In this document: positions 1-8,394 of the stretch, in pieces
Position numbering within the stretch: position 1 is the first letter of the stretch
Layout of the letters: every line of letters starts with the position of its first letter
Source: Actinomycetota bacterium
GTDB taxonomy: Bacteria > Actinomycetota > Actinomycetes > Nanopelagicales > Nanopelagicaceae
Assembly: GCA_947494085.1 (NCBI GenBank)
Contig: CANLTP010000001.1
Coordinates: forward strand, 1-30,936
Direction of reading: 5' to 3'
DNA: 30,936 nt
Program-made: the position numbers and the translations under genes
The notes under the pieces: generated by a model
What the model was told of the DNA's origin: nothing
Databases searched by the model: none
The model's input: only the letters and a program-made list of their open reading frames with translations

Positions 1-62
1 AACCTGCAGCTGAAATAGCGGAGATTAAAAAAGCAGCAAAGATTGACCCAGATCTTCTATGA
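1..62 (+). CDS. C-terminal tail of an upstream gene, probably TatB (partial)
   Basis: An open frame enters from the left edge and ends at TGA (60-62), reading PAAEIAEIKKAAKIDPDLL. The stop overlaps the ATG of the next gene as ATGA, so the two are translationally coupled. The charged Ala/Lys/Glu-rich tail resembles the end of Sec-independent translocase subunit TatB. From what I know of actinobacterial gene order, tatB often lies just upstream of mrp and an MgtE-like gene, as here. Only 19 residues are visible, so the identity is an inference from context; the presence of a coding tail is much safer. Confidence 0.5.
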   Translation, partial: PAAEIAEIKKAAKIDPDLL

Positions 63-1183
63 GTGGTGCAATTGTTGAAAGAATTCACGAAGCTCTAAAA
101 GGTGTTTCAGACCCAGAATTACATCGCCCACTTCCAGAATTAGGAATGGTGCAATCAGTTGAATTTGTTGATGGTGTCGCTGCCATAACTATTTTGTTAA
201 CTATCTCTGGTTGTCCGATGCGGGATAGATTGCAGAAAGATATTTCAGATTCACTTGAACCAATTACCGAAGTGAAGTCTTTGGATCTAACTTTTGGCGT
301 AATGAATGAGGAACAGCGCAACAACGTTAAGAAGTTGTTAAATGGCGGCCGTGAAAAATTTATTCCCTTTGCTCAGCCAGATTCACTAACTCGAGTTATC
401 GGAATTGCTTCAGGAAAAGGTGGCGTCGGAAAATCTTCAGTAACCGCAAATCTTGCTGTTGCAGCTGCGCAGAAGGGTTTGAAGGTTGGTATTTTAGATG
501 CTGATGTTTATGGCCATTCAATTCCAAGGTTGATGGGAATAGTTGGTAAGCGACCAACAGCGATTGATCAAACATTTATTCCAGTCGAAGCCTATGGTGT
601 AAAAGTAGTTTCAATGGAGATGTTTAAGCCTGAACGATCAGATGCAGTGGCATTTCGTGGACCAATGTTGCATAAAGTTTTAGAACAATTGTTGAGTGAT
701 GCTTATTGGGGCGATCTTGATTTACTTTTATTGGATTTGCCGCCAGGAACCGGAGATATCGCAATCTCACTCGGCCAATTATTACCAGCATCGGAAATTG
801 TTGTTGTTACAACTCCACAAATTGCTGCAGCAGAAGTTTCAGAACGTGCAGGTCGAATTGCTCACCAATTAAAACAACACATCATTGGTGTTATCGAAAA
901 TATGTCGGATTCAGCATGTGCTAAATGCGGCGAACCAATAGCAATATTCGGTACTGGTGGTGGCTTGGAAACAGCAAAACAGTTATCTGAATTAGTCGGA
1001 GCCGATATTTCTATGATTGGCCAAATTCCTTTTACCCCAGCCCTGCGTGAAGGTGGAGATGTTGGAAGCCCAATCGTCATTAGCGATCCAACATGTCCGG
1101 CAAGTGAATCTTTCGCAGCTATCGTGGAGAAAATAACACTTCGCCCAAAGTCATTAGTGGGGGTCAGGCTCTCCGTCTCTTAA
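59..1183 (+). CDS. mrp: Mrp/ApbC family Fe-S cluster carrier ATPase
   Basis: This is a P-loop ATPase of the Mrp/NBP35 (ApbC) family, which holds and delivers iron-sulfur clusters to apoproteins in the cytoplasm. Residues 1-90 form a DUF59/MIP18-like domain with the family's conserved GCPMRD stretch. The deviant Walker A motif GKGGVGKSS lies at 119-127, and LLLDLPPGTGD marks Walker B. A CxxC pair (CAKC) in the C-terminal third, in ENMSDSACAKCGEP, is the expected cluster-bridging pair. The length of 374 residues is normal. The start overlaps the preceding stop (ATGA), so it probably belongs to the tatB-side operon. The following gene appears to have its own promoter. The family is confident; the client proteins are unknown. 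Confidence 0.95.
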   Translation: MSGAIVERIHEALKGVSDPELHRPLPELGMVQSVEFVDGVAAITILLTISGCPMRDRLQKDISDSLEPITEVKSLDLTFGVMNEEQRNNVKKLLNGGREKFIPFAQPDSLTRVIGIASGKGGVGKSSVTANLAVAAAQKGLKVGILDADVYGHSIPRLMGIVGKRPTAIDQTFIPVEAYGVKVVSMEMFKPERSDAVAFRGPMLHKVLEQLLSDAYWGDLDLLLLDLPPGTGDIAISLGQLLPASEIVVVTTPQIAAAEVSERAGRIAHQLKQHIIGVIENMSDSACAKCGEPIAIFGTGGGLETAKQLSELVGADISMIGQIPFTPALREGGDVGSPIVISDPTCPASESFAAIVEKITLRPKSLVGVRLSVS

Positions 1184-1190
1184 CATCACC

Positions 1191-1196
1191 TAAGAT
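1191..1196 (+). promoter_or_regulatory. Leaderless-type -10 box for the MgtE-domain gene
   Basis: TAAGAT fits TANNNT and ends 6 bases before the ATG at 1203, which would put the transcription start at the A of the start codon. No Shine-Dalgarno sequence precedes this start, and the box sits in the short gap after mrp. No convincing -35 is visible. Confidence 0.45.
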
Positions 1197-1202
1197 TGGG
1201 CT

Positions 1203-2540
1203 ATGAAAACGCCACCAGTAAAGAGCATCAACACAGTGGCCAAGCGACTAGTCGGACGAAGTGAATTAGTTCTACAACGCAAAAGTATTAGAGAGTCTCT
1301 GGTTTCGGTTGCCGGATTAATCGGGAAGCCAGTTAAGTATCAGGGCGGAAAAGAAATCGGTCGCCTTGTAGATGTTGTAGTTCGACATGGTGAAGATTCT
1401 TATCCACCAGTTTCCGGGTTAATTGTAAAAGTTGGCCAGAGTAAGTCATTTATCGATGGCGCAAGAATTTCAAAGTTAACTCAGAATGAAATTCAATTAT
1501 CTTCAGCAAAAGTTGACCTGACAGAATTCACCAGGCGCGAAGGCGAATCGCTTCTTGATGCAGATGTTTTAGATCACCAAATTGTTGATGTAAATGGCCT
1601 TCGAGTTGTTCGATCTTCAGATCTTTACTTAGCTCCGCTAGATCGTGAAATCCGAGTTGTCGGTGTAGATATTTCATTTAAAGCTTTTCTTCGCAGGATA
1701 TTTCCTGGCGCACTTGGTCGTGGACCAATTCCAAAGCATGTCATTGACTGGGCAAATGTTGCTTCTTTGGCACACGGGACTGGAGTCGTTAGATCAACTG
1801 AATCTCGAGCTGCACTTAGTCAACTTCGTCCAGCAGATTTAGCAGATCTTATTGAAGACTTAGCGGGTCGTGAACGAAATGCTCTGATTGAAATGCTTGA
1901 TCCAGAACTTGCGGCTGATGCTCTTGAAGAGATGGAAGATGACGAGTTGCAAGGGCTATTACGTGGACTATCTGCACAAAGATCTGCTGAACTTATTTCA
2001 CGGATGGAACCCGATGAAGGTGCTGAAGTTCTGCGCGACCTCGATGATGACCACCGCGAAAGTATTTTTATGGAGATGGATATTTCGGTTGCCAAGCAAC
2101 TTCGCAAACTAGTTGAATTCGATGAAACTCTTGCCGGCGGAATCATGACATCACACATGCTAATTACTCACGAAGCCGACACTGTTGCATCTGCACTTGC
2201 ACTTCTAGTTGAGCACCGAAGCCGCGATATTTCAGATGGAGTTGTCGTCGTAGATGCCAAGGGAAAGCTCCTAGATCACATTCAAATTATTGAATTAATC
2301 GCCGCAAAACCAGGTGCCAAGTTGTCATCACTGATGGGTCCGCCATATCCAACTTCAGTTAATTTGAATACCAGACTTGATGAAGTAATCGACGAATTTG
2401 CAAATAACCGGGGATCTTCAATCATTGTTGTTGATGAGAAAAATAAACCTGTTGGTCGGATTCTGGCCGATGATTTAGTGGATGCTCTGGCATCAACCGC
2501 AGATACCCAAGGTTTTGCTCAGGGAAGTGGTGCTCTCTAA
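1203..2540 (+). CDS. Soluble PRC-barrel / MgtE-N / CBS domain protein, likely Mg2+ sensor
   Basis: This 445-residue protein has no membrane segment. Residues about 35-165 carry PRC-barrel-like beta segments (VKYQGGKEIGRLVDVVV; then DADVLDHQIVDVNGLRVV). Residues about 205-305 are an MgtE intracellular N domain, seen as acidic repeats such as LEEMEDDELQGLLRGLS and MEPDEGAEVLRDLDDD. A CBS pair follows at about 310-435. In true MgtE channels the N and CBS domains sense Mg2+ and gate a C-terminal channel, which is absent here. The stop TAA shares its last base with the ATG of the Nramp-like gene (TAATG), a tight coupling that suggests it regulates that carrier. The domain assignment is strong; the sensor role is an inference. 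Confidence 0.85.
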   Translation: MKTPPVKSINTVAKRLVGRSELVLQRKSIRESLVSVAGLIGKPVKYQGGKEIGRLVDVVVRHGEDSYPPVSGLIVKVGQSKSFIDGARISKLTQNEIQLSSAKVDLTEFTRREGESLLDADVLDHQIVDVNGLRVVRSSDLYLAPLDREIRVVGVDISFKAFLRRIFPGALGRGPIPKHVIDWANVASLAHGTGVVRSTESRAALSQLRPADLADLIEDLAGRERNALIEMLDPELAADALEEMEDDELQGLLRGLSAQRSAELISRMEPDEGAEVLRDLDDDHRESIFMEMDISVAKQLRKLVEFDETLAGGIMTSHMLITHEADTVASALALLVEHRSRDISDGVVVVDAKGKLLDHIQIIELIAAKPGAKLSSLMGPPYPTSVNLNTRLDEVIDEFANNRGSSIIVVDEKNKPVGRILADDLVDALASTADTQGFAQGSGAL

Positions 2541-3784
2541 TGGCTAATAAACGCACGCTCTCTCCAAAGAAAATTCGGATAGCAGCGTTTCTTGCTGTTA
2601 TGGGTCCTGGGCTGATTGCTGGGCTTTCCGATAATGATCCAGCGGGTATTACTACTTACTCTGTTCTTGGTGCCGATTACGGTTATCAACTGCTCTGGGT
2701 ATTAGTTGCATCCATGTTGGCGCTAATTGTTCTGCATGATTTAGCTGCTCGAATTGGTGTCGTTACTCGCCAAGGAATGATTGGTTTAATTCGCCAGAAG
2801 TATGGCGCCAGATCTGGAACCTTAAGTGCCGGCGCTTTAGTACTGGCAAATGTCGGAACTATGACTGCCGAGTTTGCAGGCATTGCAGCAGCCGGACAAC
2901 TTTTTGGATTAAGTAAATATATTTCAGTCCCCGTAGCAGCGATTGCAGTTTCATTCTTAGTATTACGTAATTCGTTTTCTACGATTGAAAAAGTTTTCTT
3001 TATTATCTCGGCCGGCTTCATCGCTTACATAATTGCCGGTTTTATGGCTGGACCTGATTGGGGCGCTGCAGCTCGGGGAGTCCTAATTCCAACTATTCCA
3101 TTTACGCAAGAAGCAATATTTATTGCAACTGCAACTATTGGAACAACACTTGCACCATGGGGGCTGGCCTTTATTCAGTCTTACGCAGTTGACAAGCGAT
3201 TAACAAAAGATGATTTAAAGCTTCTTAGAGTAGATGTTTGGACTGGCTCACTTCTTACAGGTGTTATTGGTTTCTTCGTAGTAGTAACTTGCGCAGCCAC
3301 TCTAAACAAACAGGGCATTCAAATTAATGATGCGGCAGATGCGGCAAAAGCACTAGAACCACTTGCTGGAACAATGGCTAAAGAGTTATTTGCTATTGGT
3401 TTAATTGGCGCAGCCCTGTTAGCTGCCTCAATTCTTCCGCTTTCTACTGCATATTCTGTAAGCGACTTAACTGGGCGGCCAGCTGCTCTCGACGATAGCC
3501 CTAGGGAAGCCCCACTCTTTTATCTAACTTTTGGTTTGATTACTGGAATCAGCGCCTTCCTGATCTTGATCCCCGGTGCGCCACTCATAAAGATTCTTGT
3601 TGTCACTCAAATTATTAATGCGATATTACTTTTGCCGTTATTAATCTACATGTTTGGTATTGCCAAAGATAAGCAGCTAATGGGCGAATATGTTGCCACT
3701 CGCACAATGAAAACGATTTACTCCATCATTATCGCTGTAGTTGGTGTCGCAATATCTTGCATGCTCTGGTTTACGATTGTTTAA
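2540..3784 (+). CDS. Nramp-family divalent metal transporter with NRMT-like metal site
   Basis: This is a polytopic carrier of 414 residues with about 11 hydrophobic segments and the LeuT-type Nramp fold. Canonical Nramps coordinate Mn2+/Fe2+ with DPGN in TM1 and MPH in TM6. Here TM1 reads DPAG (33-36), so the Asn is lost, and TM6 reads APW (205-207), so the Met and His are lost. Loss of the soft Met ligand is the reported hallmark of Nramp-related magnesium transporters. Translational coupling to the preceding MgtE-N/CBS protein points the same way. Its stop overlaps the next start (TAATG). The family is certain. Mg2+ as substrate is a reasoned inference; Mn2+ remains possible. Confidence 0.9.
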   Translation: MANKRTLSPKKIRIAAFLAVMGPGLIAGLSDNDPAGITTYSVLGADYGYQLLWVLVASMLALIVLHDLAARIGVVTRQGMIGLIRQKYGARSGTLSAGALVLANVGTMTAEFAGIAAAGQLFGLSKYISVPVAAIAVSFLVLRNSFSTIEKVFFIISAGFIAYIIAGFMAGPDWGAAARGVLIPTIPFTQEAIFIATATIGTTLAPWGLAFIQSYAVDKRLTKDDLKLLRVDVWTGSLLTGVIGFFVVVTCAATLNKQGIQINDAADAAKALEPLAGTMAKELFAIGLIGAALLAASILPLSTAYSVSDLTGRPAALDDSPREAPLFYLTFGLITGISAFLILIPGAPLIKILVVTQIINAILLLPLLIYMFGIAKDKQLMGEYVATRTMKTIYSIIIAVVGVAISCMLWFTIV

Positions 3785-4683
3785 TGAGTAAACACGATCA
3801 CACTGCAATTCCAGCAGCTAAAGATTTAGGTCTGTTATCTCTTGGGGTAATTGGCGTTGGAACATCCGGCCCAGTTGTTGCAGCGAGCATCATGCCAGTG
3901 GCTTCGCTTATTTTCTGGCGCAATCTAGGTGGCGCAGCGATGATGCTGCCCTTCGCACTTAGAAAAGCAGAGTGGAAAACTAAAGATCAGCGCAAGGCAA
4001 TCTCACTATCAGCTCTTGCAGGTTTTTTCCTTGCAATGCACTTCATCTGTTTTTTCCTTGCAATGAGATATACAAGTGTTGCAACCGGTACGGCGTTAAC
4101 TGCTATGCAACCGATATTCGCTGCTATCTACTTTAAAGTTCGCGGCGGCGTCATTCCTTCTCGGGCATGGAGTGGGATGCTAATTGCATTTCTCTCCGTT
4201 GTATTGATTACTGGAATTGATTTTCAAATTAGCCTACGTAACTTTTTCGGGGATATTTTGGCGATTCTTGGAGCAGCGCTCTCCGCCGCCTATGTTTTGG
4301 TTGGTTCTAAAGCACAGCAAAAAATCTCAACATCTACTTACACAACTGCTTGTTATTTAACTTGCGCAGCAACAGGTTTGATTATTGCGGTTGCAACCGG
4401 AAGCCAATTTCTACATTTTGAAGCACGACAATGGTGGTTGGTAGTCGCTCTCATCTTCGGTGCTCAATTTTTGGGTCATACGATGTTTAATTTCACACTT
4501 CCTAGAGTCTCACCAGTTATCGTTTCGCTTGTGGTTTTCTTTGAAGTCCCAGTAAGTGCAATTATTGCTTTCTTCTGGCTTGATCAAACACCTGCACCAG
4601 GAATCATTCCGGGAATAATTGGTTTATTAATTGGCTGCGGCATCTTTGTATCAAGAGCGAAAGTGGTTCCATTAAATGATTGA
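3784..4683 (+). CDS. EamA/DMT-family transporter
   Basis: This is an inner-membrane drug/metabolite superfamily protein of 299 residues with about ten transmembrane helices and the duplicated EamA layout. Typical segments are GVGTSGPVVAASIMPVASLIFWRN at the start and FEVPVSAIIAFFWLDQTPAPG near the end. I chose ATG 3784, which shares one base with the preceding stop (TAATG), over an upstream ATG at 3757 inside the Nramp gene. The substrate cannot be read from sequence; relatives export amino acids, nucleobases or other small metabolites. Its place in the operon is consistent with co-transcription with the metal-transport pair, but I see no functional link. Confidence 0.88.
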   Translation: MSKHDHTAIPAAKDLGLLSLGVIGVGTSGPVVAASIMPVASLIFWRNLGGAAMMLPFALRKAEWKTKDQRKAISLSALAGFFLAMHFICFFLAMRYTSVATGTALTAMQPIFAAIYFKVRGGVIPSRAWSGMLIAFLSVVLITGIDFQISLRNFFGDILAILGAALSAAYVLVGSKAQQKISTSTYTTACYLTCAATGLIIAVATGSQFLHFEARQWWLVVALIFGAQFLGHTMFNFTLPRVSPVIVSLVVFFEVPVSAIIAFFWLDQTPAPGIIPGIIGLLIGCGIFVSRAKVVPLND

Positions 4684-5521
4684 TCTCCACACCCACTCAC
4701 TTGCAAGTGATGGCACTGACACCCCAGGCGAGTTGATAAATAAAGCACACGCAAGGGGAATTTCGGTTTTAGGGTTGATGGATCACGACACCGTTGCCGG
4801 TTGGGATGAAGCAATTACTTACTTGCGCCCAGGTATGTCACTTGTCTTAGGTTCAGAAATATCTTGTCAGGCGCTAGATGGAACAAGCGTTCATATGCTT
4901 GGCATGTTATTTGATCGCGAAAATTCCGCACTTGCTGATGTGCTATCTACAACTCGAGATAACCGTTTAACCCGAATGAATCGAATAATTGCTCGGCTAA
5001 ATGAAGCCGGATTTGAAATTAGTATTGAAGATGTTCTGGTACAGCTTGCTCCGGGTGCAACTCTTGGTCGCCCACATCTTGCTGATGCGCTGATTGCAAA
5101 GAAGATAGTGGCAAGTAGAGATGAAGCATTCACCGAACTACTTCACAACAATTCAAAATTCTATATTTCTCATTATTCACCGACACCTGAAGATGCAATT
5201 AAGTTAATAAAACAAGCAGGTGGAGTTGCAGTAATTGCGCACCCATTAGCTTCGCTACGTGGTCGCACCGTAAGTATCGAGAGTTTTAAATCAATGGTCG
5301 AAGCTGGATTGGATGGAATTGAAATTTCGCATCGCGATCAGAGTGAAGATGAGCGTGAATTGCTGCGTGAGGTTGTAGCGCAATATGGCATCATTGCCAC
5401 TGGTTCAAGTGATTATCATGGCAATGGAAAGTTAAATGAGTTAGCAGAGTTCACAACTAAGCCAGAAGACTTTGAAGCTTTAGAAGCTAGGGCAGATGCA
5501 AGAAGGGTGGTCCGCAAGTGA
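4676..5521 (+). CDS. PHP-domain phosphoesterase (RNase AM/TrpH-YciV type)
   Basis: This is a metal-dependent hydrolase of 281 residues. The PHP signature appears in order: HTHSLASDG (5-13), MDHDT (36-40), a conserved GRPHLAD, IAHPLAS and a terminal SSDYHG motif, which together supply the His/Asp ligands for the trinuclear metal site. Members of this clade (RNase AM, formerly TrpH/YciV) act as 5'-3' exonucleases on short RNA or hydrolyse 3',5'-nucleoside bisphosphates in the cytoplasm. The start overlaps the end of the EamA gene by 8 bases, and the stop overlaps the GTG of marC (GTGA), so the gene is embedded in a tightly coupled operon. The fold is confident; the exact substrate is less so. 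Confidence 0.88.
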   Translation: MIDLHTHSLASDGTDTPGELINKAHARGISVLGLMDHDTVAGWDEAITYLRPGMSLVLGSEISCQALDGTSVHMLGMLFDRENSALADVLSTTRDNRLTRMNRIIARLNEAGFEISIEDVLVQLAPGATLGRPHLADALIAKKIVASRDEAFTELLHNNSKFYISHYSPTPEDAIKLIKQAGGVAVIAHPLASLRGRTVSIESFKSMVEAGLDGIEISHRDQSEDERELLREVVAQYGIIATGSSDYHGNGKLNELAEFTTKPEDFEALEARADARRVVRK

Positions 5522-6138
5522 ATGATGCGCTTTTGATTTCAGCAACAACATTTGGAATTCAAGCATTTGTGACCCTATTTGTAATTATGGATCCGCCTGG
5601 CGCTACTCCAATATTTTTGGCTTTAGTTAAAGACCAACCATCTCGTAAGCGAATATTGATGGCTTGGCAAGGTGCCGCAGTTTCACTAATTGTGATTGTT
5701 GCCTTTGCCATTTTTGGAAAGTTTCTTCTAGATTATTTACATATCTCAGTTGAGGCCCTGCAAGGTGCAGGTGGTTTGCTTCTCTTGCTGATTGCACTCG
5801 AATTGTTAACTGGAAGAGATAGCACAAGTGATAAATCTAAGGATGTAAATGTTGCGCTGGTTCCACTTGGGACGCCACTTCTAGCTGGTCCAGGAGCAAT
5901 CGTTACAACAATAGTTTTCGTGCAGAACGCCCCTACCGCATCTATGAAATTTGCCTTGGCTGCAGCCATCGTTGCAGTTCACGTGGCGATCGGGTTGACC
6001 TTGATGTTCTCAACAAAGATAGTTTCCGTAATTAAGGAATCAGGCGTAACTTTGTTAGCAAGAATTGCAGGTTTGTTACTTGCCGCAATTGCGGTTGAAA
6101 TGATTGTTCAGGCTATTAAAGGATTCTTCAACCTTTAA
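5518..6138 (+). CDS. MarC/NAAT family integral membrane protein
   Basis: This 206-residue protein has six hydrophobic segments and the family signatures FVIMDPPGATPIF near residue 25, ALELLTGRD, and VPLGTPLLAGPGAIVT in the second half. The MarC family was once linked to antibiotic resistance and is now of uncertain role. The GTG start overlaps the stop of the PHP gene. The next in-frame ATG would remove little, so the exact start is not critical. The gene ends convergently with DUF3107, and the two stops share the palindrome TTAA at 6135-6138. Confidence 0.92.
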   Translation: MNDALLISATTFGIQAFVTLFVIMDPPGATPIFLALVKDQPSRKRILMAWQGAAVSLIVIVAFAIFGKFLLDYLHISVEALQGAGGLLLLLIALELLTGRDSTSDKSKDVNVALVPLGTPLLAGPGAIVTTIVFVQNAPTASMKFALAAAIVAVHVAIGLTLMFSTKIVSVIKESGVTLLARIAGLLLAAIAVEMIVQAIKGFFNL

Positions 6139-6392
6139 GCTGATGCAAAACCGACTTTACGTTCTTCGCTCTGACCAACCTCAACAAATGAAATTTTGTT
6201 ATTAGCAATAACTGTTTGACGGCCACGAATATCGGTCAAGGTGAGAGATTTTCCAGAATCTAGCGCTGCTGTCACAGCTTCAATTACTTTCGTCGGAGAA
6301 AGTTCGCATTCGATATGAAGCTCCTGAGTTGAATCTGCAATTCCAATACGAACTTCTGTTGCTGATCCTGATGTAGTTTTTTTAGTTGACAT
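6135..6392 (-). CDS. DUF3107 family protein
   Basis: This is a small 85-residue actinobacterial protein matching DUF3107: VRIGIADSTQELHIE near the N terminus, SKSLTLTDIRGRQTVI-like core strands, and NKISFVEVG near the end. The molecular function is unknown. In mycobacteria the corresponding protein (TB9.4, Rv3208A) lies beside a TetR regulator and near a moeB/moeZ-type gene, and the same neighbourhood is seen here. A leaderless-type -10 box precedes the ATG. The gene runs downstream of tetR on the same strand, with only 17 bases between them. No membrane segment or signal peptide is visible. Confidence 0.88.
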   Translation of the reverse strand: MSTKKTTSGSATEVRIGIADSTQELHIECELSPTKVIEAVTAALDSGKSLTLTDIRGRQTVIANNKISFVEVGQSEERKVGFASA

Positions 6393-6398
6393 GGCTTT

Positions 6399-6404
6399 AG
6401 TTTA
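6399..6404 (-). promoter_or_regulatory. Leaderless-type -10 box for DUF3107
   Basis: On the minus strand the hexamer reads TAAACT and is followed by AAAGCC and then ATG. The 6-base spacing is the same as at the MgtE-domain and lldD genes. No Shine-Dalgarno sequence is present, so a leaderless transcript is likely. Confidence 0.45.
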
Positions 6405-6409
6405 ATCGA

Positions 6410-7036
6410 TTAATTTGCTTTAGGGAATCCAGAAATTCCCCGCCAGATGAGATTTGAAACTAGTTCTACTGCGGTTTCGCGATCAAGTTTTCCATCACGT
6501 TCTAACCAATGACGGGCTGAAGTCTGAGCCGTTCCAATTAAGCCAACAGCAAGCATCATTGAAGCCTCTTTGGTTAATCCAGTATCAAGAGAAATAACTG
6601 CGCTAAGGGCAGCTGCTGAATCGTAAGTCATTCGACTTAAGCGTTCGCGAACTTGAGGTTCAACGCTCATGTCACTTTCAAAGAGCAATCTAAATGCTTC
6701 GCCTTCGCGATTAATGAAACCAAAGTAGGCATCGACGGTTGCATGAACACGTGCTGCGTTATCTGAAGTTGAAGCGATTGCCCTTTGGATATCAAAGACT
6801 AAGGAATCAATATGAAGATCAAGAACTGCGAGATAGAGATCTAATTTAGAAGGAAAGTGTTGGTATAGAACTGGCTTACTAACTTTTGCCCGATCGGCAA
6901 TTTCATCCATTGCAGCTGAGTGATATCCAGCCTGCGTGAAAACTTCCAGGGCCGCAGCAAGTAATTGCGCCCGACGCTCATCCCGAGGCAGGCGACCTTT
7001 ATTTCCATTCATTGCTGTTGTGGATTCTGTGCTCAT
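6410..7036 (-). CDS. TetR/AcrR family transcriptional regulator
   Basis: This is a one-component repressor of 208 residues. The N-terminal helix-turn-helix, residues about 18-65, contains RRAQLLAAALEVFTQAGYHS, MDEIADRAKVSKPVLYQHF and PSKLDLYLAVL, a textbook TetR DNA-binding domain. The rest is an all-helical ligand/dimer domain. The genomic setting, beside DUF3107 and divergent from moeZ, parallels Rv3208 of M. tuberculosis. Likely binding sites are the small inverted repeats in the tetR-moeZ gap. The ligand and regulon cannot be read from the sequence. The ATG at 7036 is preceded by a leaderless-type -10 box (TACGAT). Confidence 0.93.
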   Translation of the reverse strand: MSTESTTAMNGNKGRLPRDERRAQLLAAALEVFTQAGYHSAAMDEIADRAKVSKPVLYQHFPSKLDLYLAVLDLHIDSLVFDIQRAIASTSDNAARVHATVDAYFGFINREGEAFRLLFESDMSVEPQVRERLSRMTYDSAAALSAVISLDTGLTKEASMMLAVGLIGTAQTSARHWLERDGKLDRETAVELVSNLIWRGISGFPKAN

Positions 7037-7043
7037 TGGGCTA

Positions 7044-7049
7044 ATCGTA
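7044..7049 (-). promoter_or_regulatory. Leaderless-type -10 box for tetR
   Basis: The minus strand reads TACGAT, then TAGCCCA, then the ATG of the TetR gene, a 7-base spacing. There is no Shine-Dalgarno sequence. Confidence 0.4.
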
Positions 7050-7086
7050 GGGCCGATTGCACTATTAATGCGACTTTTTGCGAGAA

Positions 7087-7179
7087 ACTTGCAACAAGTA
7101 TCACTCTCTCAATTTTGAATTGCGAGGAATATCGGCGAAAATTAGGGCGTTGTAATAACTGTCCAACCAAATTGTTGGT
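7087..7179. promoter_or_regulatory. tetR-moeZ intergenic region with three short dyads
   Basis: This 166-base divergent gap holds three small inverted repeats: ACTTG-CAA-CAAGT (7087-7099), CAATT-TTG-AATTG (7110-7122) and ACCAA-ATTG-TTGGT (7166-7179). Each has perfect 5-base arms. They could be operator half-sites for the adjacent TetR regulator, but they are short enough to arise by chance in AT-rich DNA. A TATAGA hexamer at 7186-7191 could be the moeZ -10 box. Confidence 0.3.
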
Positions 7180-7202
7180 AAAAATTATAGAGATGAGTAT
7201 TT

Positions 7203-8390
7203 GTGTCGGCCACTTTAAAGCCACTGGTAACAGAAGGAGCACCGCTTAGCGTTGATGAAGTTCGTCGCTATAGCCGCCATCTCATAATTCCTGATGTTGG
7301 AATGAGTGGGCAACGCCGATTAATGAATGCAAAAGTTTTATGTGTTGGAGCCGGTGGACTTGGTTCTCCAGCCCTAATGTATTTGGCAGCAGCCGGTGTC
7401 GGCACTTTAGGAATTGTCGAATTCGATACCGTTGATGAATCTAATTTGCAGCGTCAAATTATTCATGGTCAATCAGATATTGGTAAGAGCAAAGCTATAA
7501 GTGCAAAGGAAGCTATTGCCGAGATAAATCCATATGTAAATGTGGTCCTGCACGAAACCAGACTTGATGTAGATAACGTCATGGATATTTTCGCGCAATA
7601 CGATTTAATTGTTGACGGCACAGATAATTTTGCTACTAGGTATTTAGTTAATGATGCTGCAGTGCTTTTGAAGAAACCATATGTTTGGGGTTCGATCTAC
7701 AGATTTGATGGTCAAGCAAGTGTTTTCTGGGCCGAACATGGTCCGTGCTACCGCTGCTTATATCCAGAACCACCACCACCAGGAATGGTGCCAAGTTGTG
7801 CTGAAGGTGGCGTTCTCGGAGTTCTTTGTGCATCAATCGGTTCTATTCAAACGACTGAAGCAATCAAATTAATCGCTGGAATCGGCGAACCACTTATTGG
7901 CCAATTAATTGTTTATGACGCCCTGGAATTGGAATATCGCAAAGTTAAGATTCGTAAGGATCCAGCTTGCCCAATCTGCAGTGACAAACCAACACAAACC
8001 GAGTTACTTCCAGATTACGAATCTTTCTGCGGAATGCTCTCTGAAGGTGCTGCTGAAGCAGCAACTGGTTCCACTATCGCGGTAACTGAACTTAAAGCCA
8101 AAATTGATAGCGGCGAGAAATTTATGCTCATTGATGTGCGCGAACCTGGAGAGTTTGAGATTGTCCGAATTCCTGGTTCAGTCTTAATTCCTAAGCAAGA
8201 ATTCTTAAATGGTTCTGCGCTAGAAGGTTTGCCCCAAGATATTCCAATAATCTTGCACTGCAAATCTGGTGTTCGCTCTGCTGAATGTTTAGCTGTTTTG
8301 AAACAAGCCGGCTTTGCTGATGCAACGCATGTTTCTGGTGGAGTAGTTGCTTGGGTTAAACAGATCGATCCATCACTTCCAATTTATTAA
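7203..8390 (+). CDS. moeZ: MoeZ: adenylyltransferase/sulfurtransferase with ThiF and rhodanese domains
   Basis: This 395-residue E1-like enzyme adenylates the C terminus of small sulfur-carrier proteins (MoaD, CysO type) and loads sulfur. It feeds molybdopterin and, in actinomycetes, CysO-dependent cysteine synthesis. The ThiF/MoeB domain spans about 18-260, with nucleotide motif GAGGLGSP at 49-56 and a structural zinc site CYRC (182-185) and CPIC (256-259). A rhodanese domain at about 290-395 carries the active-site loop LHCKSGVRSAE with Cys353. The start is GTG; the downstream MSATLKPLVTEGAPLSVDEV stretch matches family N termini. The gene is divergent from tetR, as in mycobacteria. Confidence 0.93.
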   Translation: MSATLKPLVTEGAPLSVDEVRRYSRHLIIPDVGMSGQRRLMNAKVLCVGAGGLGSPALMYLAAAGVGTLGIVEFDTVDESNLQRQIIHGQSDIGKSKAISAKEAIAEINPYVNVVLHETRLDVDNVMDIFAQYDLIVDGTDNFATRYLVNDAAVLLKKPYVWGSIYRFDGQASVFWAEHGPCYRCLYPEPPPPGMVPSCAEGGVLGVLCASIGSIQTTEAIKLIAGIGEPLIGQLIVYDALELEYRKVKIRKDPACPICSDKPTQTELLPDYESFCGMLSEGAAEAATGSTIAVTELKAKIDSGEKFMLIDVREPGEFEIVRIPGSVLIPKQEFLNGSALEGLPQDIPIILHCKSGVRSAECLAVLKQAGFADATHVSGGVVAWVKQIDPSLPIY

Positions 8391-8394
8391 TAGT

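Noticed and set aside
1820..2158. Ser/Arg-rich minus-strand frame opposite the MgtE N domain
   Set aside because: The composition mirrors the acidic repeats on the coding strand; it is an antisense artefact.
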